DNA of 64,000 nt from Neodontobutis hainanensis (taxonomy: Eukaryota; Chordata; Actinopteri; Gobiiformes; Odontobutidae), in contig JALDNG010000008.1 in NCBI GenBank assembly GCA_024349245.1, positions 2,296,501-2,360,500 on the forward strand. Direction: 5' to 3'. The notes under the pieces were generated by a model, which saw only the letters and a list, made by a program, of their open reading frames with translations, made no database searches and was not told the origin of the DNA. Below are positions 37,201-50,246 of the stretch, one piece after another; positions within the stretch are counted from its first letter, which is position 1, and the number at the start of each line of letters is the position of its first letter. The translations under genes were made by a program, and so were the position numbers.

Positions 37201-40200
37201 ATCTGTTTACTAAGTACAGCGCATTGGATATAGGATAAAAGGGAAATTCCCAGTGCCTTCCTTAAACAGATTCAGACCTGGCTCAGAGTGCTGCACAGTA
37301 ATTCATTCAGACTGGTATCCCGCCTCACTCGACACATCATCTGCAAATGGATTTTTAAAGATTTACATATTTACATAACTGAATTTCTGAGCCTCAAGTT
37401 CAGCAGATCTGCTAAATTCTGTCCCCACTATGTTAATTCCTTGTTTTTTTCCCGCTCATGGGAATATAGTGATGCTGAATATGTTTGCTGTTGATTCCTT
37501 AAAGCATTTTTGTTTCAGTGGTTTTCCAGAAAATGTAGATTTCGTAAACGGGATTCCAGTGCCACTTATTTGTTTTGTCCATGTGTTTTAGTCTAAACAT
37601 GTCTTGGGAGTAGAAGCTGTGTCTGTTTTGGATGCTTTGTGCAGCAGTGTGCTCTGTTTGACAAGTAAGGCCTGTATTCCCACTAGTGGAGCTGCAGCTC
37701 AGCGGGACGAATGATTTAACTGCTTACATTCAAATTTGGCTTGTATCAGAATCCACAGCCGGCTTTATCTGTCCTACCTGTGACAGGTGCGTGCAGTAAA
37801 GAAGAGAGTCAACAAATCTTCACTGTTGTTGTGGTGAATAGGACTTTTATGTGTCCATTTATTTAAAGACCCTTGTGAAAATACAGTAAAGATTTGTTGA
37901 GAGTGTCGGAAAGTGGCTTAAATTTTTTATTTTTATTTTTTTAGGCCATGAAAGATGTCACTTCAATGTGTGATTTGACAAGGCTTTGTTCTTTCCTTTC
38001 CGCGCAGTGGGAGGAAGTGAGTGGTCTTGATGAGGAAAGTAACAGCGTGAGGACCTATGAGATCTGTCAGATGGACAGCTCATCCAGCCAATGGTTGCGC
38101 AGTGGCTTCATTCTGCGCAGTGGTGCATCTCAGGTGTACGTTGAGCTGACATTCACTATGATGGAGTGTTCCTCCCGGGGAACCCACCATCGCAGCTGCA
38201 AAGAAACCTTTAACCTGTACTATTACGAAGCCGATGCTGATGAAGCCACTTCCAGTTACCCGCCCTGGATGGAGAATCCATACGTCAAGGTACGCCCACA
38301 CCAAACCTGAAAACCTATTGTATGCTAATAGTTTTATGTATGAACAAGGTTTTGGTACAACCTATTTTACACAAACACCTAATTGTTACTTTATCAGTTG
38401 TAGTTGTAAAAGAATTTTCAGTGTGTTTGTGCTCCTGGGTGTGTTATGGTTTCAATAGATAAAATACTCTTCTTTGTAAGTCCATTTTGTGTCCTGTGGG
38501 TTTCATTTTCACAACAAATGGCTCATGAACACACTTTTTTCATTAAACCATTGTGTTCTTAAACCTAGCGACAAAAACACACAGCCTGCTCCTCAACTTT
38601 ACTACCTTTTAATAATGTAACTCTGACAGAGAAATAAAAGTGATGAAAGGTTCACATTGATGAATCACCCATCACAAGCACGTTTCAGGTCCCCACAAGT
38701 TCAGAGCACATGCTGTATAACAAATGGGAAACAATGGCTGCCAAGAAGGTATAACATCAATCTAAAGTCGCTGTGCTTTGGAAAGTGATCAATAATGTAA
38801 AGCATATGTGGGCTAAAATGACTAAAACATACAAAACCGCTGCACGGCTGCTTTTAGACGGAACACTGTGAGTGGGAATCTAACCATTATATAATGATCT
38901 TTTGTCTTATTTCCTGTCTTAGGTGGACACAGTGGCTGCAGACTTTCTCCTGAAGAAGGAAGGGCCACGGAAGTCTAATGTGAAGACCTTAAGGCTCGGC
39001 CCTCTTTCCAAGATGGGCTTCTACTTGGCTTTTCAGGCCCAGGGCGTCTGCATGGCTCTGCTTTCTGTCAGAGTGTTCTTTAAGAAGTGTCCTCCCCTGG
39101 TCAGCAGCCTTTCCTCTTTTCCTGAAACCATCCCTCGCACTCTTGTCCAGGAGGCTCAGGGTGTTTGTGTGGAGCATGCCTCTCAGCAGGGGCCCAGACC
39201 TAGGCCCCCAAAGCTTTTCTGTGGGGAAGATGGCCAGTGGGTGGGCCAGCCAACAACGTCCTGTGCCTGCCTTCCTGGGTTTGAACCCACTGAGGGCTAC
39301 ACTAGATGCACAGGTAATTGCACAAGCACAAATGTATAGGCAAAAGGAGAAAACAATGGTGAGATGTGGGTGTGGTGCACAGAGGGTCTTAGTGAGGAAG
39401 TTAATGAGGCATGGGAACAGCTGTGGCTCTGAAAGAGTCAGTAGAGGTCAGGTGGAGCAGCACTTATTTCAGAAGGAAAGAGCGGGGTCAAAAGCCTGCT
39501 GCTGAGACAACTTATGGTTCAGCTTAGATAGAGCGTGTACAGGATGGCCGCAGAGGTGGAAGGAGCGAGGGGCTAGTGTTTGTTGGGGTTAAGATCATAT
39601 CACTTTCAGAACATCAAAGCCAAACAGACAAAAAGTGGAAGAACTTGTATAATCTCTCAGGAGCCATGCAGCAGCTCTGTCTAATGAGTCCAATTAACAA
39701 GCGTGGTGAAAGTACACCCCCTCCTCCCCCAAGTGTGCAGCCTCATAAACATGCAGCACCAAACACATAAATAATAAAGCAAAGATTCACAATCTAAACA
39801 TGGAGCGCAAAAAGAAAAGCTCAATTTTAAAAGAGACTACTTGGTTGCTTCTATCTGCGTTTGAAGGTAGTGTATGGTTTGATCTCTGTGGGGGGTGTAA
39901 TGATTTTTCATAACAAAAAAAAAATAATATTTCCAACATTTTGCTTGTGGTGAAGTGAAGTTGGCATTTTCGAGCGCTCTGTCACTTGAAGAGAGCTGTG
40001 AGGAAAAAACACGCACCGGGCCATAAAGGGAAATTGCCTTTAGAGGGAGATTGAACAGTTAATTTGCTTCTTGCACTGGCTATTTCAGAAAATGAAATTG
40101 ACGTCTAGGTTTATAATTAAATAATTTAGCTGTAATGCCATTATCTGCTGCAGACAATATTTTTTTCTGGGTCAAACACAGCCTTGTGTAACATAAAACT

Positions 40201-41557
40201 TGAATGCTGTGAGTGGATTTAGCTGTGCTGATGCACTTGATTAGAATATTAAAACTCTATTTTTGATGTATGTACTGGTACATGGCTGTATATTTCTGCA
40301 TATTGTGACTCAATACAAAATCTTTATTTAAAATGACTGTTATAGATACAAGCAATTGAAACACTACAAATACAAATACTCAAATACTAAGTGCTTTAAT
40401 TCATATGAAGGTCCAAAATAATGGCATAATTAGCAAAAACTGCCACGTTGAGCCCTGGTGCATGTGAGACCACTGCTTAATGACCATTATTGTGGCTTTG
40501 AATCAAGAATGGTTAGAGGGACAAGTAAAAAAAAAAAACTTTGCCATGATAATCTGTGTGTGTTTTTCAGAAATACTTGCTTTTACCTTATCAACTAACA
40601 GCTCCTTAGCAGTTTTGTTTGTAACAACTAAGATGAGATTTGTAGCAGCGTCCTAATTGTGTACATCTTTTTGACATTTTGGTTGGGCATTGAAATGTGA
40701 AATATTGTACTGTAATAAAACTGGGACATTTCTTCTCATAAAATTGGGATTTATATTATTTTTTTAATTAACTTTCATGCCCAAATGTTATCTTGCTGTG
40801 TCTTCTTTATGAAGGTTTCACAAGCTGTAGGTACAATATGAGACAGATCATAATCTCACAAACTAAATCTTATCTGATACTTTCTTCACTTGTGTAGATC
40901 CATTTTTCACTCCGTCTTGTTGCTGCAGCTCTGTTTATTTATTCACTGCCTTGTTTTTGTGGAGTGGCTGGAAAGTATATTTGGATCAATTAGCCAAGGC
41001 AGTTCAACATTAGGACTCCCAGATGCTTGTTGATTACCGGCTCATTATTTAGAATGGGTCAGACACACTTCCAGATAAACAGTGTGTCAATGACAAACAC
41101 ATTTGTCCCCTTAATCCACTATTGACAATCAGATTCATTGGTGAGACTGTCTGGATTTTATAGCCCTTATAACGTGTTATTGTTTGTGAGTTGCCACCAT
41201 CTGGCAACATAATTGCACATTCTGTTTGACCCAGGTCATGCTGGGACACAGTGATGATGAAGCTTTTGTGCTGTGTAACTTTGAGGAGGTCTCAAATCTT
41301 CAACTCTCCTCTAATGTTCTTTTCTGCTCTCCTCCCCTTTAGCTTGTCCAGTGGGTAGGTTCAAATCTGGCACCGATGGCCAGTGCACAGCCTGCCCCGA
41401 TTTCAGCTACACCACCATCCGCGGGTCTACAGAGTGTTCTTGTCGTCTAGGGCATTTACGCTCAGAATTAGACGCTCCAGAAGCACCATGCACTGGTAAG
41501 TACACAGGCAGTATATGAGCGGTGTGAAACTCAGGCTTAGGGCTCTAGAATATACAG

Positions 41558-41594
<37 letters not shown>

Positions 41595-44500
41595 TTTCTG
41601 TTCTTTTTTTACTTCATTCTCCATATTACAAGGGCTGTCTAATTAAAATATTCCTTTTGCCTTTGTGATTTCATTTTTCTGACCAAATAAAAAAGTGTGT
41701 GGCACCAGTCCAAACAGTATAAGTTAGTGAAAAGGTGTTTTTGTATTTATTTTTTTAAATCAATCCTATACCCAGGTAGTTTTCCCAATGCTGTGCAGCA
41801 TGTGCACTAATACTGTGATACCCATCCATTTGCTTCTTGTGATTCTGTATCTTCCCCTGCTCCTGTTCTGTTGCTGCTTTTGTTTTTAAAAGGATATTGT
41901 ACTATTTCTCCTTCTCTGGTGTAATTTAGCCAGCCCTCTCTAATCTGCTTTGTGTCCTTTGTCCCTCTGCTGGGCTTTCAGATGCATGTCTTTTGTGACA
42001 GGTTGTTGGGGGCAGGGCATTCAGTCTAAAGTGAAGTAGGCATTGATGGTCTTAAGTGACACCTCCATGTGGACTCAAGAATTTCAATTCAGCCACATGT
42101 TGGATGTGTGAAAGAACGGAAAATGTAATGAGGTTTTGGGATAGACACAAAAAGGAGGATGTGAAACCTGGCATCAGACTGTCTCTAGTCTTCACAGGTG
42201 TCACCCGTTTTGCATCCACTAAAATGTATTTCTACTGATAGCTGTAATTGCAAAGGATTATCTTAATTATTATTCACTTTATAAAGCCATTTTTATTTTA
42301 CATTATGTTTTTTGTTCAATTTTATCTCTGCCCAGCTTTGCACATAGCTTTAATTTCACATTTTTAAACTGCCAGCTGTAAATCATAGTTATATTCCTCA
42401 AGCGTGTTAATTCAACACAACTTAAGAATTTGTATTTTCTGAATACTAAATTTTTAAATACAACTTCTTCCAGAATCCCACTTTCAAAATGTTTAACTCT
42501 GAATTTATATGCACCCAGATTGTCTGTGATTTTGTTCCTCTTGAGGTCCCAATGAGAACGCTATTAGCACTTAAGTTAGCTGCAGGCTCACTGACAAAAC
42601 TCTCTCCTTGGCAGGAACAGAAACTCATTCACAGTATGCGAGTGGTAATGCTGTTTAGTTATGCTTGGCTTGAGGCAATAGCTATCTTCTGACAATTTTC
42701 AGACCACGATTATTATAATCCGATTTTAGACAAATGTAATTGCACCAGTTAAACTCTGTAACACATATGCTCCCACGGAGATGCAGACCCTCTGCAGGAC
42801 CATTGTTCTTCTTGGTGAGTGCATGTGCGTGCTAAATAAATGGAATCTGTGTTGTTATGTATGGTAGCAAATGGATTGTGTGGTTTATTAGAAGATAAAG
42901 CAAAGATTTTTAATTATTTGATAGAAAAAAAATTACCAACACCTTTTCAGGCATATTTGTTTCCAATTGGAGAGATATCATGCATATTAAAACTTAAAGC
43001 TTAAAACAATACACTCATTGGATCAAGTTGTTGGCTAATGATGACGTCTACAACATATGAGATCCTTAGAGTTAGGCCTATTGTTAAATAGACACAAGTA
43101 ACGTACTGCTGTTGGCAAGGGCCAAACACACTGTGTCAAACAGGTTTTTCATGAAAAGCTAAATCCCTGTAGCTGTTGGTCTACTTTTTACTATCACAGG
43201 ATTAACTGTAGTTTTGTGGTTTGCAAAGATAACATCAAAACGGATATGTGGGCTAATATAACATAATGACAATAACTGCAGTCAAACAGAGAAAGAAAAT
43301 CAACATCACCTTTTAAAGCAAGTTGTAGAACAAAAAACAGTACAAATATTAGTAGCAATAATAAAATTCAAAGCTTAATATCAATAAAAATAAAAAATAT
43401 AATAATGATCATAATCATAATTAATTTGCAATACCAGACCACATCCAACATATTTCTCTAATCCACTACATTATAGGATTCCATTTGGTAAATATGAGCT
43501 AATGGTACAATTTATATCAATATTTTGTTGGTTGTCTATACATTGCAGAAGTTATTGTGCAATATTTGCATTTTGAAAATACATCCTATTGTTGCATTTT
43601 TAAAGTTAAAGTTGTGTAGTTTTAACTTGTACAACTTTTTGTCATTGCAGTACCTCCATCTGCTCCCCGCAGCATCGTCCCAAAGATCAAAAACACTACT
43701 CTGACCCTGGAGTGGAATGAGCCACAGGACGATGGTGGCAGGAAGGACCTCACCTACTCAATCAGGTGCTCTGTGTGCCGGTCATCCAAAGGGCCGTGCC
43801 TACCCTGCGGTGACAGTGTCAGCTACCGGCCCTCACAGCACGGTTTAGTGGCTCGTGGGGTGGAGGTCTGGGGCCTGCTGCCTCACACCACATATACCTT
43901 CACCATTGTGTCACTAAACGGTGTGTCTGAAATGAGCGGCAAAGAGCCTGCCAGTGAGAGTGTCAACATCACCACGAGCCATGATGGTACGAGGGGGAGA
44001 AATAGAGGTGGAAGGTATATACAGTACAAGAGGAGTTTCATGTGTTATTTATACTTGTGATCTGCCGTCTGTGTAGTTCCAGCGCTGGTGTCTGTGATTC
44101 GGAAGAGCAACTCCACAGAGAGCAGCCTGACTCTGCACTGGTCAGTGCCAGTGCAGCCACACTACACCATCCTGCAGTATCAGCTTCGCTACTGTGAAAA
44201 AGTACGCTTCTCTTTGTTTTTTCATTTTATCTGGTTGCTTTTAAACAAAACAAATACATCTAGATAAAATATGTAGCTGGAAATACATATAGCTCTGACT
44301 ATGTGAGGTTTTTCTTCTGAACACAAAAGGTTCCCTGAAATGCTGTAAAGCTATTGAAGGAGACAAAAACAAATGTTATATCTATAAGCATATCACTATC
44401 CTAGTTATCACAGTTTAATGTGTTTTAAATTGGTCTGAACCAAAGGAAATTAAACATACAAGCATAAATAATGAATAGAACGTGCAGACTAATCCAATTT

Positions 44501-45016
44501 CAAGGGTTTTATTATTTTTTAATCAGGAGCTGGTTATACTCATTTGAAAGAAGGATATTTTGAATTCCTTTTGAAAGTTAACTTCTTTAAGCTGATTTTT
44601 GTTTATTTTTTTTCTTCCCACTGTTCTGGTTGTCCCTGTTGCCCTCTGTGTACTTATCACATTGGAGCATGACTAACTTTATTTTGGCCTGGCAGGAGCG
44701 CCGTAATGAGGATCAGTGTCACTACACAGAGAGCAACCGAAACCAGGTTGTGCTGACGGACCTGCGCAGAGCCACTCAGTATGAGGTGCAGGTCAGAGCT
44801 CGGACCATGGCTGGATATGGCAGCTTCAGTCCCACAGCCATTTTCCGCACTCTGCCTGATGGTAAAAAAAAACATTTTCTAATTATTATTATTTTTTCTT
44901 CTATTCTGTGTTATTTCAATAGCAGAAGGTTTTTTGGAGGCCTTGTACTGTCTTCTGGTCAGAATTGGCTGCCTGTGTTTGTCCTTGTAATGAGTTAGTG
45001 TCCTTGCAAACAGCCG

Positions 45017-45054
<38 letters not shown>

Positions 45055-48000
45055 TCCTGTCATGTACGTTTGTTTATTTCTTAGGTTTCTCACACGTTTT
45101 GCCAATATAAACCCTTTGTGTGATTTCAGAGATTACATTAACTTTGTGTCTGTCTCTCTTTTTCATATCTGTCTTTTTCTCAGGGCTTGACTCGCCCTCT
45201 CAGCTTGTGGTCACTGGCATCCTTATCGCCGTTGGACTGCTGCTGCTCGTCACTTTTGTCTTTGTGGCTGCCTACTGTATACGGTGAGAACAAGGAAGTA
45301 TAAAGGATAGATTTGTAAAAAAGGAAAGAAGCTGTGTCAGAAAAACAGGAAATGGAAGAAGAAAGAGGGAAATCGAAGGGACGAGCACCAAAAACATCTA
45401 TGACCCCAATTTTACAGCTTTGCACTGCTTTGTTCTTTTGTTTATACAAATCATATCTTATCTGTGTTGAATTTGCACTCTGTCCAGACACAAAGCAGCT
45501 TTTCAAGATGTCTTCTGCTTACACTGCGAAAAGTTATCCCGCTTATTACAACGTTTTTCTTAGACTTCAGTGTTTCAATAAATAGTGTTGGATCCCATCA
45601 GATGGAGAGAGAGATGACGAAAGAGGCAGAGAGCAGGGAGAGACAGGATACCAGGCGTCCCAGCCCTGTTTCCACAGGACAGGAGAACAATAGCAGTGAC
45701 CTTGTGACACACACGCACGCTCACGCGCACACACACCAGTGGCTGAGGCCCAGATCTGCCACTAACCGAGGGTGGTGCATTATTGCTATTTTAGGCTTAT
45801 GAGGTGGGAGAGGGAGAGAAATGGAGGAAGAGATCCAGTAGCTACAGGGCTGTTACAGTCTTGTAGCTCTGTGATTTTTGCAGCAGCTGAATTATAATGG
45901 AGCAGCTTGTGTTAAAGAGGAGAACCGTAAGGGGTTGGCGCAGGTATTCACCATCGCCACAAGTCATCGTGGTTTGTGTGACTGAGGCGAAAAGAGATAG
46001 TTGTGGATTGTTTAAGCGTTACAAAAGGCTTTTTTAGCACAGAGGCAGGAGATTCAGTGTCACAGCATAATAGATGGTGGTTGTGGTTTTTGGAGCAGTA
46101 TGTTCTTACAGACTGTTGACTCAAGAGTATTGGACTGTCACTGAACCTGACCTCTGACCTCTCAACGCTGAGGGCCGATATGAGCAGGAAACTCCCTAAA
46201 GAGGACTTTGTAGTAATAATTCTAGCCATAATAAATAGATTTTTGAATTCTTTCAAATGACCCTAAAGCATGCAATTTTACTTTTGTAGTGTTACTGGCG
46301 CAGCTTGTGGTGCATCCCATTGTTATTTCATCTCAACACTGATTTGCATCATGTCGACCGATAAAGGATTAGGAATGCGTGCCAAACAATAATGTCCAAT
46401 ATTCGGTTTCTAGATAACTGTTCTGCCGTCCTAATCTTCTTGCATTTATTCTGATCTCTTTCTACCTGCAGCAGACACAGCAGAATAAAGGACCCCGAAC
46501 TAAACGACAAAAACAGCCAGTACCTCGTTGGCCAAGGTAAGAGATCAAGGGCAAATGTCTGCCGTGATTTGCAGCTCATTCATGTCTTTTTAATGTGTCT
46601 CCGTACAATGCTGCTCATTTGTGTCTGACATTTCTTATCTTCCTTTCCCACGACTCGGTTTGTCTTTCTCTTAAAGGGGTCAAGGTTTATATTGACCCTT
46701 TCACCTATGAGGACCCAAATGAGGCAGTGCGAGAATTTGCCAAGGAAATTGATGTTTCCTTTGTCAAGATTGAGGAGGTCATTGGCGCTGGTAAGTCCCA
46801 TAATTTATAAATGTTTTAAACTTACCAAACTGTGATATTTTTTCCACCTTTCTGTGTAACATTTTGCAGGCTTTACAATTCATTTATTAAATTCAATTGA
46901 TTTAGTACATTTTAAACTATGTTTGTTGTTCTCAGACAAAAATCAATACTGCCAAGTAAATTAAGCAATTAACTGATAAAAATGTTGGTTTTATTAGCAG
47001 GAGGCAATCATATCAAAGGGCAATACTGGCCGGCAGCTATTTTTACACTTTGTGAAGATGAAACACTTTTCTCTTAATGTTGTAAACAGAGACAACAGAC
47101 TATAAATGCACCCTCATTGTGTTTTGTCTTCAGGAGAGTTTGGTGAGGTGTGTCGTGGGCGGCTGAAGATTCCCGGAAAAAAAGAAAACTACGTTGCAAT
47201 AAAAACGCTAAAGGGTGGCTACACAGAGAAGCAGAGGCGAGACTTTTTGTCCGAGGCGTCCATCATGGGCCAGTTTCAGCATCCCAACATCATTCACCTG
47301 GAGGGAATTATCACAGCCAGCTGCCCCGTCATGATCATCACAGAATTTATGGAGAATGGAGCACTAGATTCATTTCTACGGGTCAGTGTGGCGCTGGATG
47401 GACACGGCGCATGGCATTATATCAAACACACATTGTCTTCTTCTCCCACTGAACGGTTTCTCTTCTCTGCAGCTGAACGACAGCCAGTTCACACCCATCC
47501 AGCTGGTGGGTATGCTGCGCGGCATTGCCTCTGGCATGAAGTACTTGGCAGAGATGAGCTATGTCCACCGAGACCTAGCAGCCCGCAACATCCTGATCAA
47601 CAGCAACCTGGTGTGCAAGGTGTCTGACTTTGGCTTGTCACGCTTTCTGCAGGAGAACTCTTCAGATCCAACCTACACCAGCTCACTGGTGAGAAAATTC
47701 AATCCTTGAAAAAAACAAAGTTCAGGATGATCCAATTTTGAGGAAATAGAAAGAAGTATGGTTACAAAGTCCAAACCAATCGTGTTACTCTATGAAAGGA
47801 AGATTTTATTTATCCTCCAACTGAAATCACATTTGCACAAAATAGCATTTGAATTTTTTTTTTTTTTTTGTATTACAAAGGAGCAAACTGCCCCTAGCCG
47901 AGGACCAAACCTGTGCTTACCCGCACCATGTGGCATCCGCTCAGCCGAGCGAGCCACCATAGCCATTTTTTTCAGTTAGTGTTGTTCTGTTCTTTCTGCC

Positions 48001-50246
48001 AAAATTCACAACCTGATGAACAATAGTGCCAGCAGCCAAAGCATTTTTAGGCCACCTAGAAAAAACACTCCTCATAAAACTATATTTAGGTAGATATTGT
48101 GGTCGATAATATGAATATGGAAGAACCTCACACCTTTGGTTATTAGGGCAAACAGAAAAGAGGAGATATTTGGTTGTGTTTACACTCACATTCTTGCCTC
48201 ATTCTCATGTGACACATTTGTTTAAAGGTTATTCATTTACAGACCAACGTTTTCTGTGTTGTACTTTGTCAGACAATGAGTGTGTGCATTTCTGACTGTT
48301 TTCATTTCCATATAGGGCGGTAAGATCCCAATTCGCTGGACAGCCCCAGAGGCAATAGCCTTCAGAAAGTTTACCTCTGCTTCAGACGTATGGAGCTATG
48401 GCATCGTCATGTGGGAGGTCATGTCTTTTGGAGAGAGGCCGTACTGGGACATGAGCAATCAGGATGTAAGTAAAAAAAACAAAAAAAAAAAGACATGGTC
48501 AGCTTTAAGAGAAACTGTGAAAGGCACAGCAGGAAGCTAACCTTTGTAGTCAGTTTCTGTCCCCATTTACTCCACATTTTAAGTAGTTTAAATGGGATAA
48601 AGGGCATAGTGTGGAAATAAAAATGAAAACTAAAGATGTAAATGGTAAGCAAACATAAAGTAACAATATACTGTATACACATCATTAGAAACAACAGAAA
48701 GTACAGTTAATAGTCAAATTCCAAAAAAAAAACCCTCAAGATCCATTAAAAAAAATATTCTTAACCATTATTGCCTTTATTACAAATCTAAAAAAAGTTA
48801 TGTTTTTCTACTCTGCCAGGTAATTAATGCCATAGAGCAGGACTACCGCCTGCCCCCGCCTCCCGACTGCCCCACGCATCTGCACCAGCTCATGTTGGAC
48901 TGTTGGCAAAAGGACCGCTCGGCTCGTCCACGCTTTTCAGACTTGGTCAGCGCTCTGGACAAGCTGATCCGCAACCCAGCATCACTCAAAATAGTGGCCC
49001 AAGAAGCTGCAGGGTGAGAATGCACATTTGGTAGCTGAAAACATTTATTTAACACTGTGGATATATACATCTTAGGAATGCACGGTAGGAAGAAGGAATG
49101 TGGGTTCTTTCAAAATGTCCTCTTTATCCCAAGTTCTGACAGTTACAGGACAGACATTACACTCATACCATCCACTTTTGTGCACCTTAATGTCCTGCTG
49201 TGAGCACATTTCTACTTGCTGTGCCCATTTCCCTTCCTCCACATTCTCCCTGTTGGCTGGTGGCATACAGCAGAGGACACTCCACCCCTGACAAATCCCA
49301 TTGTTTGTCCCTGTCACTCACTGTGCCTCAGATTATACCTCTGCTGGTCGACTGGAATGTTGCTGCAGGATATATATAAGCTTCTCTCTGTTGTTTTGGT
49401 GACAGTGTTTGTAAGTAGGTCCTTTGTTTACGTCCTATGTCCCCTCCAGGCCAGCCTACCCCCTGCTGGACCAGCGTGCACCTTTAGCCCTCTCGTCGTG
49501 TGCTTCAGTGGGAGAGTGGCTGAGGGCCATCAAGATGGAGCGCTACGAGGACAGTTTCCTTCAGGCCGGCTTCACCTCAGTGGACCAGTTGGCCCAGATC
49601 ACCACACAGTCAGTACCTATCTTATCTAAAGGCCCATTAATCTCTGCACCAGTCGGTATGCACTTTATCTACCGCAAAGCTTTCAGTACTGCAATCAGGC
49701 TCAGAACCCCCTTTTCTGTGCTGAAAAGTAGGCCTAAGAGGGTTTTTGAATGTAATTATGGAGTACTATGGGAGGTGTAATAATTCAGTTCATTTTTAGT
49801 TCCTGTCAGCAAAATTCATTAATCTCTTATAGTACATGTGGTGTATAATTTAATAATCACCGCTTGAGATGTCACATAAATACATATTCACTCAAACATT
49901 TTGCCTGTTTTAAATATAGTCACAATATAGTGTACAATACCAAGGAAAACACTATTTTCCACTACTTAAGCCAAGATCACTGTAGGTAGAGTTATCATCA
50001 GCTGATATTGTATAAAGTAATACTTTCTTTGTGACTCTTCACTAAACATCTCAACAAAACATCTTTAATTGGTTATAGCTACAGCTTTGTATGCTGTTGT
50101 TCTTGTGTAATTAGTGAATGTTATGGTTTCTCTACAGGGATCTGCTGCACATGGGGGTGACTTTGGCCGGCCACCAGAGGAAGATCCTTTGCAGCATCCA
50201 GACTATGACTTTTCGAAACAAGAGCACTACAACGGTGACCTTCTAG
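22201..50246 (+). CDS. ephb4: EphB4 receptor tyrosine kinase (17 coding exons, complete)
   Basis: EphB4 is the receptor for ephrin-B2, with known roles in venous endothelial identity and cell repulsion. Exons: 22201-22279, 35908-35978, 38008-38289, 38923-39313, 41343-41495, 43651-43986, 44077-44201, 44696-44861, 45184-45283, 46472-46536, 46677-46790, 47134-47381, 47473-47688, 48316-48465, 48820-49013, 49450-49608, 50138-50246. They join in frame to 985 residues (human 987). The order is: signal peptide 1-24, ephrin-binding domain about 28-205, Cys-rich region to about 325, two fibronectin III domains (326-436, 437-530), one membrane helix (542-567), juxtamembrane Y594 and Y600, the kinase, and a SAM domain (916-975). 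The kinase has VAIK K651, HRDLAARN D744 and DFG D762, so it looks catalytically intact. The ATG context ACAATGG is strong. LLNTK-like and FRKFTSASD stretches and the SAM domain fit EphB4 best within the family. The a or b copy is unresolved. The tail ends in VTF. Confidence 0.96.
24178..24202. repeat. (TA)n microsatellite
   Basis: An uninterrupted AT dinucleotide tract in ephb4 intron 1. Confidence 0.9.
29922..30192. mobile_element. hAT-like non-autonomous DNA transposon (MITE)
   Basis: A 271-bp AT-rich element lies between two copies of AAATGGGG (29914-29921 and 30193-30200). An 8-bp target duplication is the hallmark of hAT transposons. The ends are imperfect inverted repeats: GGTAACACTTTAG on the left and the complement of TGTACACTTTAC on the right, one indel apart. 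The internal sequence is rich in TTAATA/TTATAA words and has no transposase frame. The GGTAACACTTTA end is a pattern I associate with widespread fish MITEs; the exact family is not resolved. Confidence 0.7.
41563..41590. repeat. (TA)n microsatellite
   Basis: A pure AT dinucleotide run in the ephb4 intron after the 41343-41495 exon. Confidence 0.9.
45018..45048. repeat. 31-base poly(T) run upstream of the ephb4 transmembrane exon
   Basis: An uninterrupted T homopolymer lies 135 bp before the exon coding the membrane helix (45184). No SINE body is recognisable beside it, so it may be a simple repeat expansion. It is likely to be length-variable and prone to sequencing error. Confidence 0.9.
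47854..47975 (-). mobile_element. tRNA-derived SINE in ephb4 intron
   Basis: On the - strand the element reads from about 47975: an A-box-like TGGCTCGCTCGG (47945-47956), then a B-box-like GGTTTGGTCC (47902-47911). Their spacing is tRNA-like. It ends in a 16-base poly(A) tail, seen on the + strand as T at 47854-47869. The similar flanks AATAGCATTT (47841-47850) and ATAGCCATTT (47959-47968) could be a decayed target duplication. It lies in the intron after the kinase exon ending at 47688. The B box deviates from the GGTTCGANTCC consensus, so it is an old copy and not a functional tRNA gene. Confidence 0.6.

Noticed and set aside
47881..47975. Functional tRNA gene on the - strand
   Set aside because: The B box departs from consensus, the acceptor stem does not pair and a poly(A) tail follows. 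A SINE copy explains it better.
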